Assembly (NCBI RefSeq): GCF_002161055.1
Contig: NZ_NFLT01000006.1
Span: 62,001 to 126,000, forward strand
Reading direction: 5' to 3'
Origin: Tyzzerella sp. An114
GTDB lineage: Bacteria; Bacillota; Clostridia; Lachnospirales; Anaerotignaceae
Length of the DNA stretch: 64,000 nt
Positions 7,001-15,685 of the stretch are shown here, piece by piece (the stretch's first letter is position 1; each line of letters opens with the position of its first letter). Below the pieces are notes generated by a model. It saw nothing but the letters and a program-made list of their open reading frames with translations, had not been told where the DNA came from and ran no database searches. A program made the position numbers and the translations under genes.

Positions 7001-9499
7001 TTAAATATATTGTTCAAGAATTTTCATAAGAACATTAAAATCAATAGGTTTAGGAACATGAGCATTCATTCCCGCTTTCATGGACTTAGCAATATCATCA
7101 GAAAAAGCATTAGCAGTGACAGCTATAATAGGCACATTTGTGGCATCTTCCCTATCCAAAGCTCTTATTTTCTCAGTAGCACCGCAACCATCAAGTACAG
7201 GCATTTGCATGTCCATAAGTATTGCATCAAAGTATTCATAATCGGAATTTTCAAATATTTCAACAGCCTCTTGTCCATTCCAAGCTTTACAAACATTAGC
7301 ACCATACATTTCAAGAAGCTCTGTTGTTATTTCCATATTTATTTCATTATCCTCAACAAGAAGTATATTTTTATCTGTTAAATCAAAAGATTTTATATCA
7401 TTAATTTCTTTAACATTTTCATTATCATTTTTATTTTCATTTTCTCCAAAATGTAAAGGAATAGTTATTGTAAACTCTGTGCCCTCTCCAATTTTACTTT
7501 TAACATCAATTTTTCCATTCATAACATTAACAATATTTTTTACAATAGGCATACCCAAGCCAGTACCAGATATATATCCAGAAACAAATCTTTCTTCCCT
7601 CTCAAAAGGCATAAAAATTCTTTTCAAAAATTCTTCAGACATACCTATTCCATTATCTTTTATTATAAATTGATAAACACCATATTCACGATAATTTGAA
7701 GATGATTGTATAACTGAAATATCTATTACACCATCATCACTAGAGAATTTTATAGCATTTGATATTAAGTTATTTAAAATTTGAGAAATCCTCAAAGTAT
7801 CACCTTTAAGTTCTTTATTTTCCAAATCAAATATAAGATTTATAGTTTTATTATCATTCTGTTTTCTAAAAACAGATACAATATCACTAACAAGATTTAT
7901 AATATCAAAATTTTCCTCTTTAAGCTCTATTTTACCTTGCTCAATTTTAGCCATATCCAAAATATCGTTTATAAGAGCAAGAAGATGTTTACTTGAAAAA
8001 TTGATTTTCTTAAGATATTCACAAACCTCTGAATTTTTTTCAACTTTCATTTCAGCCAATTCAGAAAGACCTATAATAGCATTTAAAGGAGTACGCATAT
8101 CATGGGACATATTTGAAAGAAAATCATTTTTAGCTTTACTACTTGTCTGAGCCGCAACAAGAGATTCTTCAAGGAGTTTTTTCTGTTCAATCTCTTTAAG
8201 TTTTTCTTTATCTATAAGTTTAAAAGCAAGTATAGCTTGATTTTTATGAAGTTCATTATCATCAAAAAGAAGCTGTATATTAACCCACTTATATTCATCA
8301 GAAAATTTTCTTTTAAAATCTCCACCAAAATTTTTTATTTTATTATCCATAAGTTTTCGTACATTTTCTATACCAAAACTTTGGCAAAATTCATCTTTAG
8401 CCTCTGGCTCAACATACTTTGAGAGAACACTTATAAGTTTAGTATAAGTCTTATCATATCCCATATCATTCAAAACATCTGATGAAGGTTTTATCATACT
8501 ACAAGTATCATTCTTTACATTTATAAGATATATAGCATAATATGTATTACCTACAAAGTATAATATTTTCTGTGTATTTCTAGCTTCAGTTTGACTTTTA
8601 TAATTTCTCCACATAAATATGCCAAGTATACTACAATATATTGCTATAAGAATAACACTATTTCTTATTACACCCATAACTGATAATTCCATACTTCTAT
8701 ATGTAACACTAGCTACAGATAACCAACCTGTATCAGTAGATGAAACATAACATAATTGTTCAACATCATTAAAATCTTTATATCTAAATGTAGTATCTTT
8801 TTCTCTATATCTAGCTTCCTCAAGAAGTTTTGAAAAATAATTCTCATCATGATTACAGGAACTACCTTCCCAACATTTATGACCTATCATCTTTCCGTTT
8901 CTGTCAAAAGACACATATATATTTCCATCATTAAGAATATCTTTTTTAAGTAACTCTCTTATGCTTTTTAGACTGACATCAACACACACAACATCTGTAT
9001 CATTTATAAGTTTAGAAAGTGTTATAACTTCTTCTCCAGTTTTAATATCAGTATATATATCAGAATAATATACTTTGCCTTTAGAATTTACAGCGCCAAT
9101 ATACCATTGTCTTTCAGTCCAAGGAACATTCCAATCAGGGTTCCATTCAGCACCATTAACTATTACACCATCAAAAACACCATACAAATCAGTGTAAAAT
9201 AGATTATTTGATGAAACAACATCATTTGTAAACATTTTCATCCATTCATGTATATCATCAATAGACTTTCCTTCTTCTCTCATAGATTGTATTTTATAAG
9301 AGCCTATTTCAAGGACAACATTATATTCTGTAAATATTTTATCATCTTTCAATTTATAATTTTCAGCAATCTGTCTACTTATACTTTCAGATTTATTAAT
9401 AGAAACTTGAACAGCAGACCAAACAACATAAATAGCTACTATTAACAAAATTATTATAAATAAAACATTAGCAAATACTATTGTTTTTTGTTTCTTCAA
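7001..9499 (-). CDS. Hybrid sensor histidine kinase, paralogue of the downstream kinase
   Basis: 832 residues with the same layout: membrane helix about 8-30, Cache-like extracytoplasmic region, second helix about 277-296, HisKA with 'SHDMRTPLNAIIG' (His466), HATPase ('GLGMPIVKN') and a receiver with 'DAILMDMQMPVLDG' (Asp763). The catalytic parts of the two kinases are very similar while the sensor regions differ, so this looks like a duplication with altered signal input. Start is TTG at 9499 behind AAAGGGG. Like its partner it lacks an Hpt domain, so phosphate on its receiver needs a separate Hpt protein; one is encoded at 15203-15559. Confidence 0.92.
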   Translation of the reverse strand: MKKQKTIVFANVLFIIILLIVAIYVVWSAVQVSINKSESISRQIAENYKLKDDKIFTEYNVVLEIGSYKIQSMREEGKSIDDIHEWMKMFTNDVVSSNNLFYTDLYGVFDGVIVNGAEWNPDWNVPWTERQWYIGAVNSKGKVYYSDIYTDIKTGEEVITLSKLINDTDVVCVDVSLKSIRELLKKDILNDGNIYVSFDRNGKMIGHKCWEGSSCNHDENYFSKLLEEARYREKDTTFRYKDFNDVEQLCYVSSTDTGWLSVASVTYRSMELSVMGVIRNSVILIAIYCSILGIFMWRNYKSQTEARNTQKILYFVGNTYYAIYLINVKNDTCSMIKPSSDVLNDMGYDKTYTKLISVLSKYVEPEAKDEFCQSFGIENVRKLMDNKIKNFGGDFKRKFSDEYKWVNIQLLFDDNELHKNQAILAFKLIDKEKLKEIEQKKLLEESLVAAQTSSKAKNDFLSNMSHDMRTPLNAIIGLSELAEMKVEKNSEVCEYLKKINFSSKHLLALINDILDMAKIEQGKIELKEENFDIINLVSDIVSVFRKQNDNKTINLIFDLENKELKGDTLRISQILNNLISNAIKFSSDDGVIDISVIQSSSNYREYGVYQFIIKDNGIGMSEEFLKRIFMPFEREERFVSGYISGTGLGMPIVKNIVNVMNGKIDVKSKIGEGTEFTITIPLHFGENENKNDNENVKEINDIKSFDLTDKNILLVEDNEINMEITTELLEMYGANVCKAWNGQEAVEIFENSDYEYFDAILMDMQMPVLDGCGATEKIRALDREDATNVPIIAVTANAFSDDIAKSMKAGMNAHVPKPIDFNVLMKILEQYI

Positions 9500-9590
9500 A
9501 TTAATAGCCCCTTTCAGTATTTAATATGCTATAAATTATATTACAATAATATTACACTAGATACAATGCTTATTATAAATTACAAAAAAA

Positions 9591-9615
9591 GACTTCATCT
9601 TAAAAAGATGAAGTC
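9591..9615 (-). terminator. Terminator of the citrate synthase - isocitrate dehydrogenase operon
   Basis: GACTTCATCTT-loop-AAGATGAAGTC, followed on the minus strand by seven T. It lies just after the isocitrate dehydrogenase stop codon. Confidence 0.85.
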
Positions 9616-9633
9616 CAAAAAAATAATTTATTA

Positions 9634-10791
9634 TTATAATTTATTTATTGTATCCATTATGTAATCAGCCATTTCTGCTGAAGTAGCACCATCAGAACGA
9701 CCTGTTGTATAAATTTTCTTTTCAACATTAGTACATATATCAAGAGCTTTTTCAAGCTTATCAGCTTCCTCCTGATATCCTATATGAGAAAGAAGCATAA
9801 CAGAAGCACGAATAATACTACAAGGGTCTGCATAAATATCTCTACCCTCTTTAACCATACGAGGAGCAGAACCATGAATAGCCTCAAACATAGCATATCT
9901 CTTACCTATATTAGCACTTCCAGCAGTACCAACACCACCCTGGAATTCAGCAGCCTCATCAGTGATAATATCACCGTAAAGGTTAGGAAGAACAACAACC
10001 TGGAAATCCTGACGACGTTTTTCATCAACAAGTTTAGCAGTCATAATGTCAATATACCAGTCATCAGCAGAAATATTAGGATATTCCTTAGCTATTTCAT
10101 AGAATATCTTTAAGAATTTACCGTCAGTAGCTTTTATAATATTAGCTTTTGTAACAGCAGTAACTCTTGTTCTATTATTTTTTCTAGCATACTCAAAAGC
10201 AGCTCTTATAATTCTTTCAGTGCCCTCTGTTGTTGCAACAGTGAAGTCAATTGATATATCATCATCAACAGCAAATCCCTTGCTACCAAGAGTATAAGCA
10301 CCTTCAGTATTTTCTCTATAAAATACCCAGTCAATGCCCTGTTCTGGAACTTTAACAGGTCTAACATTAGCAAAAAGGTCAAGTTCTTTTCTCATTGAAA
10401 CATTGGCACTTTCAATGTTTGGCCAAGGGTCTCCAGCTCTAGGAGTAGTAGTAGGTCCTTTAAGAATAACATCACATTTTTTAATTTCTTCAAGAACATC
10501 ATCAGGAATAGCTTTCATAGCCTCAACACGTTTTTCTATTGTAAGACCGTCAATTTCTCTAATCTCAACTTTTCCCTTTTCAATTTCATCTTTAAGAAGA
10601 AATTCCATAATTCTTTCAGCCTGTTTTGTTATAGCAGGACCAATTCCGTCACCACCAGCAACACCGATAATAATTTTGTCTTTTTTGCTATAATCAACAA
10701 AATCTTTCTGAGCTTTCATTTTTTCAACTCTAACAAGCTGTTCCTCAATAAGTTTTGCAAACTTTTCCTTTGCCTCTGCAATTTTGTCCAT
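9634..10791 (-). CDS. icd: Isocitrate dehydrogenase (isocitrate/isopropylmalate dehydrogenase family, probably NAD+)
   Basis: 385 residues. Oxidative decarboxylation of isocitrate to 2-oxoglutarate. An N-terminal helix (1-35) precedes the core, which starts 'IIIGVAGGDGIGPAI'. 'GPTTTPRAGDPWPNIESANVSMRKELDLFANVRPVK' (shown in part: 'SANVSMRKELDLFANVRP') is the substrate loop, 'FYRENTEGAY' is diagnostic, and 'DIITDEAAEFQGGVGTAGSAN' carries the metal-binding Asp residues. The family also contains isopropylmalate and tartrate dehydrogenases. Isocitrate is favoured by the adjacent Re-citrate synthase, 37 bp upstream in the same operon. No aconitase is in the window. NAD+ rather than NADP+ preference is inferred, not shown. 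Confidence 0.88.
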   Translation of the reverse strand: MDKIAEAKEKFAKLIEEQLVRVEKMKAQKDFVDYSKKDKIIIGVAGGDGIGPAITKQAERIMEFLLKDEIEKGKVEIREIDGLTIEKRVEAMKAIPDDVLEEIKKCDVILKGPTTTPRAGDPWPNIESANVSMRKELDLFANVRPVKVPEQGIDWVFYRENTEGAYTLGSKGFAVDDDISIDFTVATTEGTERIIRAAFEYARKNNRTRVTAVTKANIIKATDGKFLKIFYEIAKEYPNISADDWYIDIMTAKLVDEKRRQDFQVVVLPNLYGDIITDEAAEFQGGVGTAGSANIGKRYAMFEAIHGSAPRMVKEGRDIYADPCSIIRASVMLLSHIGYQEEADKLEKALDICTNVEKKIYTTGRSDGATSAEMADYIMDTINKL

Positions 10792-10828
10792 AATACTATT
10801 GTCCTCCTTAGTTTAACTATTTACTCTC

Positions 10829-12205
10829 TTATTTGTTTTCATCTATTTCTTTCATAGCATCAAGTGTAACTCTTTCAAGCTCACCGTCTGTAATAACAGT
10901 AACACGACCGTCATTATACTGCTCATTAACCCAATTATACACTATTTCAACAACTTTGTCTTTCTTTTCAACAGCAGCCTCTCCAGTAAGGTGGAAATAA
11001 CTATTTATCCAATGAGCAATTCCACTTGTACCGGAAGTATTTGAAATAGCAATTCTAACAGGTCTTCTAAGAAGTTTTTCTGTATCAAATATATTATAAA
11101 TCTCCTCATTTTTAAGAAGACCGTCAGCATGTATTCCAGCTCTTGTAACATTAAAGTTCTTTCCAACAAAAGGAGTCATTGGAGGAATATTATATCCCAA
11201 TTCTTTTTCATAGTACTCTGCAATATCAGTTATTACAGTAGTATCCATACCATCAAGAGTTCCTTTAAGCTGAGCATATTCCATAATCATGGCCTCAAGA
11301 GGTGTATTTCCTGTTCTCTCGCCAATTCCCAAAAGTGAGCAGTTTACACCACTAGCACCATAAAGCCAAGCATATGTGGCATTATTTACAGCTCTATAAA
11401 AATCATTATGACCATGCCATTCAAGATACTCAGAAGGAACGCCAGCATGGTTATTAAGACCATACATAATTCCCTGAACACTTCTAGGAAGCATTGTTCC
11501 TGGATATGTAACACCATAACCTAAAGTATCACAAGCTCTAATTTTTATAGGAACACCAGTCTCACGGCTAAGCTCCATAAGAGCAGAAGCAAAAGGAACA
11601 ACAAAACCATAGAAATCAGCTCTTGTAATATCTTCAAAATGACATCTAGGAATAACACCTGTCTCAATACACTCACGAACAACAGCAATATAATGGTCAA
11701 GGGCCTGATGTCTTGTCATGTGCATTTTATGGAAAATGTGATAATCAGAACAACTTACAAGTATACCAGTCTCTTTAAGTCCAATCTCCTTAACAAGTTC
11801 AAAGTCCTTTTTAGAAGCTCTAATCCAGCTTGTAACCTCTGGGAACTCATAACCCTTTTCAAGACATTTATAAACAGCCTCTTGGTCTTTTCTTGTATAT
11901 AAGAAAAATTCACTCATTCTTATAATACCTTTAGGACCTGAAAGTTTATGAATAAGGTCAAAAAGGTGAGTCATCTGATTTACTGTGTAAGGTTCTCTTG
12001 ACTGCTGACCATCACGGAAAGTAGTATCAGTAATCCAAATATTTTCCGGAACGTTCATAGGAACAACACGGTGATTGAAAACAACTTTAGGAACCTCATC
12101 ATAAGGGAAGAAATCCCTGTAAAGATTAGGGTCTTTAACATCAATAAGTGAAAAGTCTTGCTGAGTATTCTCAAGCAAATTACTTTTTTTGCTATAACCA
12201 AACAT
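10829..12205 (-). CDS. Re-type citrate synthase (homocitrate/isopropylmalate synthase superfamily)
   Basis: 458 residues. A DRE-TIM metallolyase-like barrel: 'WITDTTFRDGQQSR' at the N-terminus, 'HFEDITRAD' and 'EWHGHNDFYRAVNN' in the barrel, and a conserved 'GIGERTGNTPLE'. These fit the anaerobe Re-citrate synthase first characterised in Clostridium kluyveri, which condenses acetyl-CoA and oxaloacetate with opposite stereochemistry to ordinary citrate synthase. It lacks the C-terminal regulatory domain of isopropylmalate synthase. The assignment over homocitrate synthase rests on motif resemblance plus the isocitrate dehydrogenase gene directly downstream. Start at 12205 follows GGAGGG; the longer frame to 12262 has no RBS. 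The pair would make 2-oxoglutarate and hence glutamate for the nearby arginine genes. Confidence 0.85.
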   Translation of the reverse strand: MFGYSKKSNLLENTQQDFSLIDVKDPNLYRDFFPYDEVPKVVFNHRVVPMNVPENIWITDTTFRDGQQSREPYTVNQMTHLFDLIHKLSGPKGIIRMSEFFLYTRKDQEAVYKCLEKGYEFPEVTSWIRASKKDFELVKEIGLKETGILVSCSDYHIFHKMHMTRHQALDHYIAVVRECIETGVIPRCHFEDITRADFYGFVVPFASALMELSRETGVPIKIRACDTLGYGVTYPGTMLPRSVQGIMYGLNNHAGVPSEYLEWHGHNDFYRAVNNATYAWLYGASGVNCSLLGIGERTGNTPLEAMIMEYAQLKGTLDGMDTTVITDIAEYYEKELGYNIPPMTPFVGKNFNVTRAGIHADGLLKNEEIYNIFDTEKLLRRPVRIAISNTSGTSGIAHWINSYFHLTGEAAVEKKDKVVEIVYNWVNEQYNDGRVTVITDGELERVTLDAMKEIDENK

Positions 12206-12542
12206 AATTAATATATCCCTCCAAAAACTAAATCTGAAAAACAGACAGTTAATAATATACATACTACATACATCAGTGTTTTTGTATCAAAAACAAATAT
12301 CTTTATAATACTGTATATTTTACACTTTTAGTAGGTTTAAAGTCAATATAATGTATATAAATTTATAATTATTCATAAATATAAATTTACATATAAAAAC
12401 ATATATCTTTTCGTCACTATTAAAAATACTGTATATACATTTTTAAAATACTACTGTAAATAATGTAATTAAACAGTCTACATTAGGTTATTTTTAATAA
12501 AAATTCAAAAAAATAAAAACGAACATTATAAAATGTTCGTTT
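12206..12542. other. Intergenic region with promoter and three short repeats
   Basis: 337 bp, A/T-rich, no ORF with an RBS. Reading the minus strand, TTGACT (12346-12341), 18 bp, TAAAAT (12322-12317) is a candidate promoter for the citrate synthase operon. The octamer ATACAGTA occurs near 12307-12323 and again near 12425-12440, and a variant TTACAGTA near 12450-12460. These could be operator copies. The phosphatase terminator closes the region. Confidence 0.45.
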
Positions 12543-12544
12543 TT
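12517..12544 (-). terminator. Terminator of the Pnkp-like phosphatase gene
   Basis: AAAACGAACATT-loop-AATGTTCGTTTT followed on the minus strand by a T-rich tail. The stop codon of the gene overlaps the stem. Confidence 0.85.
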
Positions 12545-13340
12545 AAATACATGAGAAATCTATTTTTTTTGAACCTCTATATTCTGCATAGGCTTTACCA
12601 TTAACCTGAACAATCTCTCTTTCAGGGTATCTAAAAGCAGTAAGTTTTCCTCCATAAACACACCCTGTATCAATATCAATAGTATTATTTATAATCTCAG
12701 CCTCTTTAACAGCAGTATGACCATAAACTATAAGAGATTTACCATTATATTCTTTAGCCCAATCATTTCTTATAGGTTTTCCATTTTCATCAAATTCTCC
12801 TGTAATGTCACCATAAAGACATCTTGTTTTTATACTTTTTCCAAAATTCCCAATATCCTTTTCTTTAAGGCAACCATGAACAACAATAAGTTTTTTATTA
12901 TCAAGCATAATATAATGACATCTACCCTCATAGCATTTAATAAATCTGTCCTTAAAAAGTTCTTTCTCGTCAGAAGGAAGATTATTAAACTCTTTTACGG
13001 TTTTTTCAATACCATGAGTAAGTTTAACTTTATTTCCTATAAGGTACCTATAAAATTTAAAACAATGATTTCCATAAACCCACATACCACCGCCATAATT
13101 AACCTGATTTATCCAGAAATTAAGGCTATCGATATTTTTATCACCTTTGTCTGCTATATCCCCAACAGATACAAGTCTTCTGTCATCAGGGTGAAAATAT
13201 GCCATACCCCTTTTAACATATCCAAGTTTATGTACAAGTTCAATCAATTCATCATAACAGCCGTGTATATCTCCTATTATATCGAAACGGTTGGTTTTAA
13301 GGTTTATGGTTTTATAATCCTGCATGTATTTTTTTATCAT
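12543..13340 (-). CDS. Calcineurin-like metallophosphatase related to the bacterial Pnkp phosphatase domain
   Basis: 265 residues. Metallophosphoesterase motifs in order: 'GDIHGCYDE' (about 24-32), 'GDIADKG' in place of GDxxDRG, 'YGNHCFKF' in place of GNHD/E, 'VHGC' and 'YGHTAV'. The second half ('LYGDITGEFDENGKPIR', 'DIDTGCVYGGKLTA', 'RYPEREIV') closely follows the central 2',3'-phosphatase domain of the bacterial RNA-repair protein Pnkp. The kinase and ligase modules of Pnkp are absent. Diadenosine tetraphosphatase and protein phosphatase are other family activities, so the substrate is open. Start at 13340 follows GGAGG at 6 bp. It is transcribed alone. Confidence 0.85.
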   Translation of the reverse strand: MIKKYMQDYKTINLKTNRFDIIGDIHGCYDELIELVHKLGYVKRGMAYFHPDDRRLVSVGDIADKGDKNIDSLNFWINQVNYGGGMWVYGNHCFKFYRYLIGNKVKLTHGIEKTVKEFNNLPSDEKELFKDRFIKCYEGRCHYIMLDNKKLIVVHGCLKEKDIGNFGKSIKTRCLYGDITGEFDENGKPIRNDWAKEYNGKSLIVYGHTAVKEAEIINNTIDIDTGCVYGGKLTAFRYPEREIVQVNGKAYAEYRGSKKIDFSCI

Positions 13341-13533
13341 TCGTAACCTCCATAAGTAAAAATATATTGTCAAAAGACATGCATGGGATTTTTTAAATAA
13401 AACCCCTCACCTCCATAATGCACTATTTTAACACAATAAACGGGATTAGTAAATTGACAATAACAGCCTTATACATAAAAGGCCACAAACAATAATATAA
13501 TTTATAATAACAACAAGGAGGATTTTTAAAATA

Positions 13534-13776
13534 ATGAGAATAGAGAGATGGAATACAATACCTGAGCAATTTAGATATGACCTATGTGACGAAAGTATAT
13601 CAAACAATGAAAATTCAGAAAAAACAGAAGAAAAATGTGAAGCTATAATTCCAATCGAAGAACAAACTCAATGTGACAAAGTGTGCAAACCACAAGAAAG
13701 AACATCAAACCACATGAATAATTTGATACTTCCTATTTTACTTATTTTAATATTAAACAATAATAATTGTATATAA
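13534..13776 (+). CDS. Small hypothetical protein with C-terminal hydrophobic tail
   Basis: 80 residues, preceded by AAGGAGG at a long (about 12 bp) spacing. Residues 1-55 are polar and acidic with four cysteines ('LCDES', 'KCEAI', 'QCDKVCKP'). Residues about 63-74 are a short Leu/Ile stretch ('LILPILLILIL') followed by Asn-rich residues and Cys-Ile. The tail could anchor in the membrane or mediate assembly. I recognise no family. The downstream small gene begins 50 bp later, so the two may be co-transcribed. Confidence 0.55.
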   Translation: MRIERWNTIPEQFRYDLCDESISNNENSEKTEEKCEAIIPIEEQTQCDKVCKPQERTSNHMNNLILPILLILILNNNNCI

Positions 13777-13826
13777 ACCACCATTATGATATTCTTAATA
13801 ATATCAAAAAAGAAAGTGGTGTTACA

Positions 13827-14072
13827 ATGGAAGAAAAAATATTAAAAGATGTACTAAATGCAGTTTACACAATATGCAAAAATGGTAATGACACAAGCAC
13901 ATCAGAAATTTCAAATCTTATAGGCAATATATCACCAAGAGAAATATTTGACATTATTGAAGAAGCTGACAGCAAAAATTTTATATATGCAGTTTTAATA
14001 GAAATGTGCTGTGATGAAGATTATATAATAAAAGGACTTACAGAGGAAGGTAAAAAATTTATAGAAAAATAA
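13827..14072 (+). CDS. Small hypothetical protein, possible winged-helix fold
   Basis: 81 residues, start at 13827 behind AAGTGGTG; the open frame reaches back to 13767 but has no RBS there. The sequence reads as four helices with a pattern like a small winged-helix or MarR-like module: 'VLNAVYTICKNGNDTSTSEISNLIG' then 'SPREIFDIIEEADSKNFIY' then a short wing and 'KGLTEEGKKFIEK'. The 'LTEEGKKFI' ending is common in winged-helix proteins. DNA binding is only an inference. A strong bidirectional terminator follows. Confidence 0.6.
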   Translation: MEEKILKDVLNAVYTICKNGNDTSTSEISNLIGNISPREIFDIIEEADSKNFIYAVLIEMCCDEDYIIKGLTEEGKKFIEK

Positions 14073-14075
14073 ATA

Positions 14076-14105
14076 AATCCGTCAAATTAATATTTGACGG
14101 ATTTT
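14076..14105. terminator. Bidirectional terminator
   Basis: AAATCCGTCAAAT and its complement form a stem with T runs on both strands, between the small protein gene and the convergent HD-GYP gene. Confidence 0.85.
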
Positions 14106-14110
14106 CATTA

Positions 14111-15181
14111 TTAAGCTCTATAAAATTTATCTTTTATATCTTTTTCAAAGCTCTTTATACACTCCATAAGTTTTGGATTGAAAACTCCACATTTTCCTTC
14201 AACAATCATACTTATAGCAGTGTCGTGGTCAAAAGCCTTTTTATATACACGTTCAGCAGTTAAAGCATCATAAACATCAGCCACAGCTACAACCTGAGAC
14301 CATATAGAAATATCATCGCCCTTAATTCCATCAGGGTATCCCTTTCCGTCCCATCTTTCATGATGATGTCTACAAATATCATAAGCATATTGATATATAG
14401 GATTTTTGCTATACTGTGGAATTTTCTCAAGTATCTCACAACCTTTAACAGTGTGAGTTTTCATAATATCATATTCCTCAGAAGTAAGCTTACCTGGCTT
14501 ATTTAATATAGCATCAGGAATAGCAATTTTACCAACATCATGCATAATTGCAGCAGTTGCAATTTCCTCTATTGTCTCATCATCAAAATCAACATTTTTC
14601 ATTTTTCCTCTAAGTTTTTTGAGAATAAAAGAAGTAAGGTCGTGCATACGATGGACATGTTCTCCAGACTCACAATCACGGAATTCTATGGCTGTTGAAA
14701 GGGTTTCAATAAGTGAATAGTTAAGTTCAATAATCTCTTTAGATTTATTTACAATCTCCTGTTCTTGAATTTCAACAACATGAGTAAGTCTCTCTCTAGC
14801 CTGATAAAGCTCAATAACATTTCCTATACGTCTTCTTACAAAATATGGGTTGATAGGCTTCTGTATAATATCAACAACCCCTAAATCGTAACCATATTTC
14901 ATAGTATCTTCGGAGTTATCTGCTGTTATAAAAAACACAGGGATTTTATTTACAAATCCTCTTTTATTAATCTCTTCCATAGCCTCTATACCGCCCATAA
15001 CAGGCATAATAATATCAAGAAAAACAGAAGCAATTTTATCTTGATATTTTTCTATTAAATCAAGAGCCTCCGCACCATTTTCGGCCTCAATTATTTCATA
15101 CTCGTCTTTAAATATTTCAGCTAAAATAGCTCTATTCATTTCAATATCATCAACAACGAGTATGGTGTTTTTTGGTTTCAA
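14111..15181 (-). CDS. Response regulator with HD-GYP output domain (probable c-di-GMP phosphodiesterase)
   Basis: 356 residues. Receiver domain 1-125 with phospho-acceptor Asp56 ('VFLDIIMPVMGG') and the conserved acid pair 'VDD'. A helical linker (about 128-158) leads to an HD-GYP domain with 'IMHDVGKIAIPD' (HD at 214-215) and 'HHHERWDGKGYPDG' (GYP at 281-283). Proteins of this RpfG-like design hydrolyse cyclic di-GMP when active. TTG at 15181 is the likely start, 8 bp after GGGAGG; the in-frame GTG at 15190 overlaps that site. The Hpt gene lies immediately upstream in the same operon, so this regulator is a likely end point of a phosphorelay from hybrid kinases. Confidence 0.93.
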   Translation of the reverse strand: MKPKNTILVVDDIEMNRAILAEIFKDEYEIIEAENGAEALDLIEKYQDKIASVFLDIIMPVMGGIEAMEEINKRGFVNKIPVFFITADNSEDTMKYGYDLGVVDIIQKPINPYFVRRRIGNVIELYQARERLTHVVEIQEQEIVNKSKEIIELNYSLIETLSTAIEFRDCESGEHVHRMHDLTSFILKKLRGKMKNVDFDDETIEEIATAAIMHDVGKIAIPDAILNKPGKLTSEEYDIMKTHTVKGCEILEKIPQYSKNPIYQYAYDICRHHHERWDGKGYPDGIKGDDISIWSQVVAVADVYDALTAERVYKKAFDHDTAISMIVEGKCGVFNPKLMECIKSFEKDIKDKFYRA

Positions 15182-15202
15182 AAAACACACCTCCCAACTA
15201 GT

Positions 15203-15559
15203 TTATTCAAGACATGATATAGCATCAATAGCTTTTTGATAAACAGATTTAAGTGTAACAAAAAGTTCACCTATATCATCATATTTTTCATTTCTTACAG
15301 CAATAACAATATTGTCACTGAAAGACTGAATTTCAGAAAGACCAAGATTTGCAGCAATACCTTTAAGGGTATGAGCACTAGTCTCAATAGCTTTATAATC
15401 TTTATTTTCAACAGCTTCACATAAAGCACTATAAGTTTTATCATTAGGAAATTTTTTAATAAAACGAACAAAAAGCATCTCATTATTTCCAAATCTAGCA
15501 ACTGTTGTAGCAAGGTCTATATTAAGTATTTCTGATAACTCTTTTAATATCATAGGCAT
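15203..15559 (-). CDS. Hpt (histidine phosphotransfer) domain protein
   Basis: 118 residues, a single Hpt four-helix bundle. The phospho-acceptor is His63 in 'SAHTLKGIAANLGL'. Such proteins shuttle phosphate from the receiver of a hybrid kinase to the receiver of a response regulator. Start at 15559 follows AAGGAGA; a second ATG lies two codons on. It is first in an operon with the HD-GYP regulator, 21 bp apart. The two hybrid kinases at 4427-9499 lack Hpt domains and are the obvious candidate donors within the window; that link is inferred. Confidence 0.93.
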   Translation of the reverse strand: MPMILKELSEILNIDLATTVARFGNNEMLFVRFIKKFPNDKTYSALCEAVENKDYKAIETSAHTLKGIAANLGLSEIQSFSDNIVIAVRNEKYDDIGELFVTLKSVYQKAIDAISCLE

Positions 15560-15601
15560 ATTTCTCCTTATTGTTAGATTACAATATTAAACTATGTTTT
15601 T

Positions 15602-15630
15602 AGTATACCTCCTGTGTCAAATTATTTCAA
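15602..15630 (-). promoter_or_regulatory. Candidate sigma-A promoter for hpt - HD-GYP operon
   Basis: TTGAAA (15630-15625), a 17-bp spacer and TATACT (15607-15602) on the minus strand. Confidence 0.6.
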
Positions 15631-15655
15631 TATAATTAAATTTATTATAATAAAA

Positions 15656-15681
15656 AAAGGACTGATTAACAGTCCTTTTAA
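15656..15681 (-). terminator. Terminator of the argJ-argB-argD unit
   Basis: AAAAGGACTG-loop-CAGTCCTTTT followed by a T run on the minus strand, just after the argD stop codon. Confidence 0.85.
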
Positions 15682-15685
15682 AAAA

